DNA of 64,000 nucleotides from Zea mays. Its lineage: Eukaryota > Streptophyta > Magnoliopsida > Poales > Poaceae. Positions 55,977 through 64,000 of this stretch are shown here, in pieces; the first letter of the stretch is position 1, and every line of letters begins with the position of its first letter. The stretch is from NCBI RefSeq assembly GCF_902167145.1, contig NC_050096.1, forward strand, positions 264,452,622-264,516,621, in the 5' to 3' direction. The notes beneath the pieces were generated by a model, which was not told where the DNA came from, did not search any database, and worked only from the letters and a program-made list of their open reading frames with translations. The translations under genes were made by a program, and so were the position numbers.

Positions 55977-58060
55977 ATGGCCGCTGCCGCCGCCGGCGAG
56001 GACGACGCGGCGTGGGAGCGCGCCATCTCCGCCGCCACCAAGTCCACCTCGGCGCCCAAGACCCTCACCCTCGACGGCGCCGTCAAGTCCTCCACGGGCG
56101 GCCTCCCCTCCGCCGCGCTCCTCGAGCGCTTCGCCGCCTCCCTCGAGGAGCTCTCCGTCGCGGGGGCGCGCCTCTCCTCGCTCGCGGGCCTGCCCCGCCT
56201 CCCGGCGCTCCGGCGCCTCTCCCTCCCCGACAACCGCCTCTCGGGGGCCGCCGCCCTCGCCGCCGTCGCCGAGGCATGCGGCGCCACGCTGCGCCACCTC
56301 GACCTAGGGAACAACCGGTTCGCGGAGGTCCAGGAGCTCGCGCCACTCGCCGGGGTCCGGGTCGAGTCGCTCGACCTGTTCCAGTGCCCCGTCACCAAGG
56401 TCAAGGGGTACAGGGATGAGGTCTTCGCGCTGATTCCCAGCCTCAAGTACCTCGATGGCGCTGACGCTGAGGGCAACGAGCGTTTGGAGACGGATGACGA
56501 CGACGACGAGGAGGAGGACGACGAGGAGGGAGAAGAAGGGCCGGAGGGAGAGGAGGAGGGCGATGAGGATGATGGAGAGGAAGAAGATGATGAGGACGGT
56601 GAAGGGGACGACGAAGAAGAAGGTGATGAGGAGGTGAGGGTTTACTCTAAATCTCTCCTTTTTATCGGTCAATAGTGTGTTTTTGATAGTGTGTTTTTGA
56701 TATGATGCACTTCAACTCTTGTACCTGAGTAACTGACAAGTGGCAGTGCAATTCAACACTTTAGCTGACAACTCCCAACTTGAAAAAAAGGGTTGTAAAA
56801 TCATGTGCTGATGAATTTGTAAGTTCCGATTGATGAAGATAGTTACATGGATATTATTTCAGATAATTGATCTATTGTTACTAATAATGTAACATTGCTA
56901 GATTGAGGATGTATGGTGCTAGCTTGGAGGTATTACATTTGCGCGAGTGCCATTGTTAGTTAAATGCTGCTGTACTGCATACGATTCATTTACTTGTGGA
57001 CAGCTTTTCTTTGGTAGGTTCCTGCATGTATCAATGTGAATTCATTTGTTTTCTTTTATTCATGTTTGCTTCTGTGCCATCCATCAATCTGTGTACACTC
57101 ATATTTTTTTGGCATTCATGGCTGTTGAATCCTGCATGAGATGAGTAATTTTTGGTGTCTTGTCCAATGGGAAAACCATGGGATTGTATATTTGTTTGTT
57201 TTTTTGGTGCATGGAAGCAAACCTTGTGCAAGGTTATAAAAAGTATGTCATATTTGCATCAAGTGAAGGTGCATTGTTCTAAATGAAATATTATTCTATC
57301 TGTTAGCAATTTCATTATTCCTAGAATGTATAGTGTTCTGGGTCTTTCCTGCTTGATCTTCTACATGGACGATTTGCCCTAGGCCTGCTATTTTCATGCC
57401 TATATTTTCACTTTTTAATATTTATCATTCTTGCGCTTTGTATCATCAAGGTTCACCACTTGTCTTTTTATGTATTATCACCTAGTTATTTGTTCTTGTA
57501 AATGCTTTGATGCTCCATAATTTGAGTTTAGTCACTGAACCCTCACAGTTCTGGGGCTGTGAGTATCAGAGTATGTCTATCACCTTGATTTTGTTTTTAC
57601 ATCTTGGCAGCTGTCAGTAAAATCATTCTTTGTTTGTTGTTATCTAAACTTGGTAGTGTTGAACACTTGATGATGCTATGTTTGCACTTTGCAGTACAAG
57701 TTTGGCCCTGTTTTATACCTTCAAAATTAACTGTCATGGCCTCGCAGCCTTGCGTACATGCCCCCAAACCATTCTATCTAGCTCATTCTTGGACTTTCCT
57801 GCGGTAAAACGTAAACAAGTTTGATTGAGCAGTCTAGTTTACCGGTTGAAACACGATGCTGTGGCCAAAGAATTTGTTGAACCTAATTCTGCGATAATAC
57901 ATTTGACCATTTTCAGGCTGAGGACGAAGACGGCGAAGCTGAGGATGACGAGCTTGACGCAGACGCAGAAGACAAGGAGAACATCGAAAGCAAGGCAGGA
58001 TCTTCCCTGCCAAATAAGAGGAAAAGGAATAACGAGGATGATGCCAATGGATACAAGTAA
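55977..58060 (+). CDS. ANP32-like acidic leucine-rich nuclear phosphoprotein
   Basis: Exon 1 55977-56633 (219 codons), intron 56634-57916 (1,283 nt, GTGAGG...TTTCAG, phase 0), exon 2 57917-58060 (47 residues and TAA 58058-58060); 266 residues in total. Residues about 45-165 are leucine-rich repeats (LEELSVAGARLSSLAGL, LRRLSLPDNRLSG, LRHLDLGNNRF) ending in the family's capping motif (LFQCPVTKVKGYRDEVF...LKYLDG). Residues 171-245 are almost all Asp/Glu, followed by a KRKR nuclear signal and a short tail. ANP32 proteins are nuclear histone chaperone and phosphatase-regulating factors; plants have a few 'ANP32-related' genes. The start (acagcgATGG) has G at -3 and +4. A further small exon inside the long intron cannot be excluded, but the joined frame is complete as it stands. 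Confidence 0.92.
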
Positions 58061-58969
58061 AACGGTGAGGGAAAGTAGTATTTTCCTGAACTTCGGAAAC
58101 GTTCCTGTGCACTGATTATTATTTGTATGCTTTTCGAGTCTTTTTTTTCCCGCACTTGTAATAGACTAGAGCATAGTTTTTTTTAGGCGGTTCCACTTCT
58201 GAAGTATCGTTTGGATTCTGGAAGTTGTCTGACTCTGAAACCATGAGTAGGATGTGTCCCCAGCACGTATATACGCTTTGTTTGGTGTGCTTTGTTTGGT
58301 GTGACTTCCTGATGCTACTAATCGAGATCCCAGTTTATATTATGCTGATGTAAACATGGAATTTGTGAAACAAATTCAAGGGTAGGAAAATTTCAATGAA
58401 GATCGGACACCATACTGCCGTTGAAAACATGGGATGTAGGACATTCCTTAGATTTCTGCTGCTGACTTCCGTTGAACTAGGTATACTCAACTGTTTCGCA
58501 TAAATCGTCAGACAGCGACCACTACTTTTTCCAGCGTTGGAATTTTCCGTCTCCGTTACGTGTAGTATGTAGGGTCAGCAATGGGCGCTGTAAAGGGTGT
58601 TGAGCTTCTGCCAGATCCAATGGCTAATTAGGAAATGCAGAGCGGAGCAGCCTGCCGCGTTAGGTTGGTTCTAATGCAGTCAGCTTATACCAATCGTCAC
58701 ATCAATGGAGTATAGTAAGGATCATCGTCAGCTCTTTTCTATCACGGTGCTTCAGGCCATCAACTTTTTTATATATTTTTATTTGAAAATTATTGAAAAT
58801 AAAAAAATTCATCAAACATGTAACTAACTAAATAAAAAGCACATAATTTATAAAAACAATTAAAAATTATATTAGTTGAAATATACATAATTCATAAAAG
58901 TAAAATCTAATTGTTATGGTGTAGAGCCTAAATATGTTCTACTAAATTATTTTAGAGCTGACCATGGAT
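58061..58969. other. 3' flank of the ANP32-like gene
   Basis: The 3' UTR is likely in the first 300-400 bp. The end, 58720-58969, is AT-rich and probably belongs to the Pong-like element's 3' end. The element's terminal repeats were not identified. Confidence 0.4.
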
Positions 58970-59399
58970 TGGAGTAGCATAAATTATGACCTCATGTTGA
59001 AAGATGACTGCGAAGTTCGTTGGTGCTTCGAGTGTGATGGGTGGTGCCACAACGGAGGTCTCAATAATTGTCCGCTTCATATGATCCTCCATGTTCATCT
59101 TTAATGATAATGTTGTGTAGAATAATGCATGCACTTGTGACCACACAAAATATTTGGTGGAAAAAAGAACAATCTAAGTCAGCGAGAATGTAGAAATGAT
59201 CTTTGCAAATGCTCTTTCCACATCCTGGCATGCAACACACTTCGAAGTCTATGGGAGGGAAATGGTCTTCATAAATATCAGTCACTGGAAGCAGGTGCCA
59301 TCGACGAGGTAGTACCCTTAGATGTACCCATGTCCATTCATCGTAAATTTCATATTTTGTGCTTCTTCCTTGAGCACGTCAATGAACAATGGTGATTGG
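58970..59399 (-). pseudogene. Pong-like (PIF/Harbinger) transposase, C-terminal part
   Basis: On the minus strand fragments in shifting frames read SPLFIDVLKEEAQN (near 59390), GYYLVDGTCF (second catalytic Asp, near 59310), DVERAF (catalytic Glu, near 59225) and ACIILHNIIIKDEHG (near 59120), the order found in Pong-type transposases (Plant_tran, PF04827). Stops and frameshifts are many. It is the downstream half of the gene that continues at 62769. Confidence 0.82.
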
Positions 59400-59404
59400 T
59401 TAAA

Positions 59405-62400
59405 TGTAATACCCAATTTGTAATTTGTTAGAAATATTATAAATAGAGAAAACAATCCCTTTATGTGAGTTTGACCTTTATGTACCATCACGTGTGAACA
59501 TCATATTCAACAACAAACAATTAATAAGATATATGCCACTAAATTATGCATCATGCCGGATTTTATTTTTGTGTGCATTTTGTGATAATATAAAAATAAT
59601 GTGACAAGAAATATATTGAAGTCCAAAAAAGGGGAATTTAGAATATAAAAGAAAATCTAGAATTTAGAGGTGGAGAAAGAAAAGAAATACCACATAAAGC
59701 ATAGGAAATAAACATATACATAAATATATTCTCTTCATCCCCAAATTTAATTGGCACATTTGATATATATGTAAATCCATAACTGAAAATTCAAATTGGA
59801 ATTTGAAATCTAAAAGAAGAAAGGAAAAATCTAAATGTGAAAAAGAAAAGAGAAAAAAGGAAAGAAATAGTAAAAGGGGGGGGGGCGTGTTGGGCCCAAT
59901 CTCTCGGGCGGCCCATACTCTCTTCAACCGTGCAGCCCACAGAACCACACTCTCCCGCACCCGCTCACCGACGTGTGGTCCCCACTTGGCAGCCGCTTTT
60001 CCCCGCGCCCACGTCGGACCAAGTCTGCGCTACACCGTGGGATTTGCGGCTGACAACATGGGCCCGTTGGTCATTGTCTCGGCGCCTTCTGTTCCGCCTC
60101 TTCCGCCGCTGCGGGCTCACCGGCCGCCGTGCTAATGCCCCGTAGATCTCGGAATTCCGTTCCAGCTGGTCATCGATCGTTTCCCCTCTCGGACCTTTTC
60201 TCGTGACTATAAACCCAGTTGCGTTCTTCCCCCTCGTCCATTAGAGCCATGCGCATGACACCCCGACACCATAGCTGAAGCAGAGAGAGATTAGAGAAGC
60301 GGCTGCTATGGTATAATTGCTATTAGCGGCGTCGGGCCTTCGGTGTGCACGCAGGATTGTTCCCCGGAGGGCACCGAAGTGGGGAGCAGTGGGCGTCGTG
60401 GTGGATGGTGGTCGGGCATAGAGGAATTCGTCGCCGGACTTGGATTACGGCATGGCGACCACGGTGTCGCGTGGGCGGAGCCCCTGTTACTCCAATCGGA
60501 GGTAAGCTGCCTACCACAACAATCGTCTTGTCCTATACAGTGCGTAGCACCCATAGTCCATGAAAATCGAGCACCAGGGCGCGTTAGCAGGGGGGCCAAC
60601 CATGGCGACCGCCGAGGGACTCGGTGCGCCAGCACGGCTCGGGTTGAGGGAAGAAGAAAGGGTGCGTGTCGTTGATCTTGCAATCTACGGTGGGGATTTG
60701 AAGCCAAGTGAACGGTTCGGCTGGGACCCGATGGCCGTTGGATGGGAAAGGAGCGCCCGAGATTAGATCGTGTGAACTGTTGATTCCTAACCCTTGGATC
60801 ATAATCGGACGATAGGCGCGTAGCTCTGTATTCAGTAGATCCGGGCCGTAGATCCTCAATCCGAGGGCGGTCATCGTGTACTGGTTGATGATACCTAGAT
60901 CTAATCGTGGCCCTTGATTCGCGATCGGGCGGCCAGAAACCGTGCATACCCCTTCGCGGTCACGCATTTTGCATATGAGCCCCCGACCAAAACAGAAATA
61001 GAACCCGCAGTCCTGGGCTACTGTTGACTGAGTCTCAGGATTGTTATGTAATCGCTCCTGCTGTTTTCTGTTATTGGGGCCCACTCCAGGGAATTATAAA
61101 ACCAGAGAAAATAAATCAGAAATGTATTTTTAATACAAAAATAATTGCTAGAACTTGTTTAAATTGTAGAAAATTCATATTAACTCCAATTTGGTCCATT
61201 CTAGTTCCTAAATTTTTATGATATTATTGTCTAACCATTAGTGTCTCTGTTTTAGCATGAAAGATGATTTAAAATTTATCTAGCACTTAATCTTGTATTA
61301 AGTACATAAAAGCTTCATTAATTCATAACTTAAAATCTATAACTCCAAATTTAATGATTCCAGTTCCTGTGATCTTATTTTAATGTCTAGATTATTACTG
61401 TGTATTTTATTTACATGCTTGGTGTAATGTTAATTTTGCCTATACAATGTTTGTTTGTATTGCTACGACTAGAGCGAGGACACGTGTCATCTGAAAGGCA
61501 AGTTGGTACCTGGAATCTCAAGTGCCAGGCAAGTTGTGCCCTTGATCACTTCTTTTTACCCAGCCATGTTCTGATTAATCATAATGATCTGCATAGGTTA
61601 ATTTTGATGAGACCCAATAGGTTACCCTAGTTTGATTATCTTTATACCTTGTTACCACTGAACTTTTTGGGTAGTACTTGCTAGTGCTTTATGTGGTTTT
61701 GGGTATGAAGATACATTACTCATGATTATACTTTTGTTATCCGTTGTTATTTATCGTTCATGATAAGATCATTATGTTAATTGGAACATGGAGCGACCAC
61801 CCGGGAAAACAGTGCTACCACAAGGGTATAATGGGACGCCCTTGGCTGATTAATTAGGAAAGCTAGTGGAGGACTACCTTACCCGAAAGGGGCAAGGGCA
61901 GTAGGGGAGTGGTCAGTGTAGGGAGGCCCTCGGGAGGATTTTGCTGCGATGTCGGTCCTGCAAGGGATTCCTGCATTGGAGCTTCCTATAAACTGTAGCG
62001 GGTTTTCTGAAGCTAGTGGAACTTTGTAAAGGCCTCGTAGTGTTACCCTGCCTCGCCTCCTCGGTAGAGGTGTATGGGAAGTCGCGATCCCTTGGCAGAT
62101 GGGTAACATGACTTGTGGGTAAAGATGCGCAACCTCTGCAGAGTGTAAAACTGGTATACTAGCCGTGCTCACGGTCATGAGCAGCTCGGACCCTCACATG
62201 ATTAATTTATGGAACTTAAATTCAATTTGTCATATGCATTGCATCGCAGGTGATGTTGTTACTTTTGTTCTACCATTTAATTGGGCTGGTATTTACTTAT
62301 ACTTAGTAATTGCTAATAAAATTTTGACCAACTTTAAAAGCAATGCTCAGCTCTAACCATCCTCTTTGGTAAGCCTTACACTTCACGTGAGCTCCCACCT

Positions 62401-62763
62401 TTGGCGAGTTCATGCACATTATTCCCCACAACTTGTTGAGCGATGAACGTATGTGAGCTCACTCTTGCTGTCTCACACCCCCCCACACAGGTCAAGAACA
62501 GGTACCGCAGGATGAGGCGCTTGGAGGATGCTGCGATGTGTTCGTGAGAGGTCTAGACCGTCGTCTCCCAGTCAACTTTGGGTTGCTGGACCGTTGTCTC
62601 CTTATAATGTAATTATTTATTTTGTATAGAACTCCTATTATATAGTAAAGATGTGACATTCGATCCTGTGCCATGATTCATCATATGTGTGAGACTTGGT
62701 CCCAGCACACCTGGTGATTATGTTTACGCCCGGGCTTTGGACCCCTAAAACTCGGGTGTTACA
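59405..62763 (+). mobile_element. solo LTR, Tekay/Del-type gypsy (3,359 bp)
   Basis: Starts TGTAATACCC and ends GGGTGTTACA, with a perfect 5-bp target duplication ttaaa (59400-59404 and 62764-62768). No internal primer site, gag or pol is present, and the length (about 3.4 kb) with TGTAACACCC-type termini is that of long LTRs of the Tekay/Del chromoviruses (Prem1/Tekay/Retrosat2-like). A TATA-like gactataaaccc lies at about 60206-60217 on the plus strand, which suggests plus orientation. It probably arose by recombination between the two LTRs of a full element. A G-run (59877-59886) is inside. Open frames in the GC-rich 59930-61080 are not supported as genes. Confidence 0.8.
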
Positions 62764-62768
62764 TTAAA

Positions 62769-63235
62769 CACGTTTACATCGTTGTTCAATCTCGCTACCA
62801 TAAAAAGCATGTTACACTCACAAGTTATACGAGGCAACCGCCTTGAGCATAATAATTATGGATCCAATGTCCCTTGTAAACTATCCTTTCCATCAATGGA
62901 ACATATCCTTCACTTCCAATGTATGCAATCTATACTTCCTATCATACTAGGAAATCCACTCTCCCTCCTAGCTAAAATTCGTCTAAGATAGTCAGCAGTG
63001 GGACGACAATTATAATCCTCACCATACATGAAATGACACCCTTACATAAATGTTTGAGGCACTATAAGATCAAGCTTTTCCTCATTTTTATATACTCATC
63101 AACGGAGTCAACAATACTACCGTAGGCAAGCATGGGGAGGGCAGCAATGCATTTTTTGGTGGAAATAGAGGTTGTTGTGGTTGAGTGTGTCAGTTCTAAA
63201 AGTGAAGTAGGGTAATGCTTATCCAACTTCTCTAA
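62769..63235 (-). pseudogene. Pong-like transposase, N-terminal part
   Basis: On the minus strand: KCIAALPMLAYGSIVDSVDE (near 63150-63090), ESGFPSMIGSIDCIHWK (first catalytic Asp, near 62960-62910; followed by TGA in place of the usual Trp) and NNDVNVF (62790-62770). With the LTR and one ttaaa removed the reading frame runs on into the 59399 fragment, so both parts are one gene. It has multiple stops and frameshifts and is old. Confidence 0.82.
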
Positions 63236-63289
63236 GACTTGAAGAAAAAGACTCCTCTACATGTGATGCCCTCAATGTTGATCCATACA

Positions 63290-63570
63290 TCAAAGGCCAT
63301 CACCTTGGGCTTGTGGATATGTTGAAGATATGCTTGGAGACGATGGTGTGCATCCAATTGATGATGTGGATGTATTGATCATCTGGCCGATCGGGTGTGT
63401 TGGCGATAAGGCAGAGGATCGATGACGTGACCCTCGAGCCCAAACTTGTTGAAGTGAGTGCCCATAGTTTGGCTCGTCTAGATTTAGCATCTTAGGCACA
63501 TGATTTCGGATGTTCACCATCTGCACAATGTTGTATAGAGTCAGGGCAACGAGAGTTACTAGAGAAGCTA
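63290..63570 (-). pseudogene. copia-type gag N-terminal fragment
   Basis: On the minus strand MVNIRNHVPKMLNLDEPNYG, then after a frameshift FNKFGLEGHVIDP and IINWMHTIVSKHIFNI, resembling the start of gag proteins of a plant copia group (V-x-I-R-x-H-V-P...L-D-x-x-x-x-N-Y). No other part of the element is visible. Confidence 0.6.
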
Positions 63571-63955
63571 TGCACTCGGTAGAGGACAATGCAAAAGAGG
63601 CACGGGTGGAGATGCATGCTGGTCCTAGGGCCGTCTCTGATTTTTGGGGCCCTGGTGCAAAACACAAAAATAGGTCTTGTTATGTGTTTCACTAGCCTAT
63701 TCGTCGGCATCCCTTCAGTTGGAAACAAATTTTTTACAGAGTACTACTACCCTATAACAACTTGAGGTAGAGGGCTTTGATCATCAGGATTCAGGGCTCG
63801 CATGATGAATGTGTCCAAACAACAAGCACAGAAAGGATGGAAGAACCTCCGACCACTAGAATCCAGATGCAACGCAGATACGGAGTCGTGGACACGACGC
63901 TATGCGAATGCAAGCATGAAAAGTAGGGAGCAGTGCACAGTGCCGGTGTCCTTGC
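63571..63955. other. unassigned sequence before the last LTR
   Basis: No gene or repeat recognised. Confidence 0.35.
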
Positions 63956-64000
63956 TGATAGTCGCCTAGAGGGGGGTGAATAGGGCGAAACTGAAATTTA
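63956..64000 (-). mobile_element. start of a Ji/Opie-type LTR (minus strand), cut by window end
   Basis: tgatagtcgcctagaggggg is the reverse of the Ji/Opie LTR 3' end (ctctaggcgactttca) with one changed base. The element continues to the right of the window. Confidence 0.75.

Noticed and set aside
59930..61084. Several GC-rich open frames on both strands as host genes
   Set aside because: They lie inside the solo LTR bounded by a perfect target duplication, overlap one another on both strands and show no domain.

Overview
The window is nuclear DNA of a large-genome grass, almost certainly maize (Zea mays) or a very close relative. The evidence is the stacked retrotransposons of the Ji/Opie copia type (LTR ends TGAAAGGGA...GGCGACTTTCA), a Tat-lineage gypsy element with an antisense gene, a Tekay-type 3.4-kb solo LTR, grass Stowaway and Tourist MITEs, Helitrons, and a few intron-containing plant genes in GC-rich islands. 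Most of the 64 kb is transposable elements inserted into one another.

Layout. 1-1339 is an edge-cut gypsy-type LTR (minus strand) with a 57-bp tandem repeat. 1340-27024 is a nest of three copia elements, called X, Y and W here. X lies in Y's RNase H region, Y lies in W's protease region, and W abuts non-LTR DNA at 27024/27025. An unequal exchange between X and Y tandemly duplicated about 2.3 kb. One duplicated LTR then received a 533-bp hAT-type element (8513-9045). The second copy of Y received a complete 9,698-bp Tat-type gypsy element (10559-20256; target duplication gttta; two 620-bp LTRs differing at 5 sites).

27025-31591 is low-copy DNA holding a Tourist-like MITE, element fragments and an intact single-exon PORR-domain gene (29889-31043). 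31592-37503 has both ends of a non-autonomous Helitron. Inside it is a Stowaway MITE (34047-35431), which holds a second Helitron on the minus strand (34229-35353), which in turn carries a U2 snRNA-like pseudogene. A 1,015-bp hAT-type element (35745-36759) also sits in the outer Helitron. 38226-41235 has a gypsy integrase scrap and a truncated L1-type LINE (minus) interrupted by another hAT-type element (39671-40461).

45116-49382 is a PIF/Harbinger-type transposon with a Myb/SANT-like protein, a DDE transposase and an extra acidic ORF, interrupted by an LTR fragment. 52246-53364 is a two-exon BOI/SBP-family RING E3 ligase gene. 54003-55290 is a fourth hAT-type element with apparent transposase exon remnants. 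55977-58060 is a two-exon ANP32-like gene behind site II (TGGGCY) promoter motifs. 58970-63235 is a Pong-like transposase pseudogene (minus) split by a 3,359-bp solo LTR. The last 45 bases start another Ji/Opie-type LTR on the minus strand.

Only three genes look like functional host genes: a PORR organelle RNA-binding protein, a RING E3 ligase and an ANP32-like nuclear protein. They are unrelated and do not form a pathway. The interest of the window lies in the order and mechanism of the insertions and in what the small DNA elements carry. Family names and ages are inferred from sequence features without database searches.
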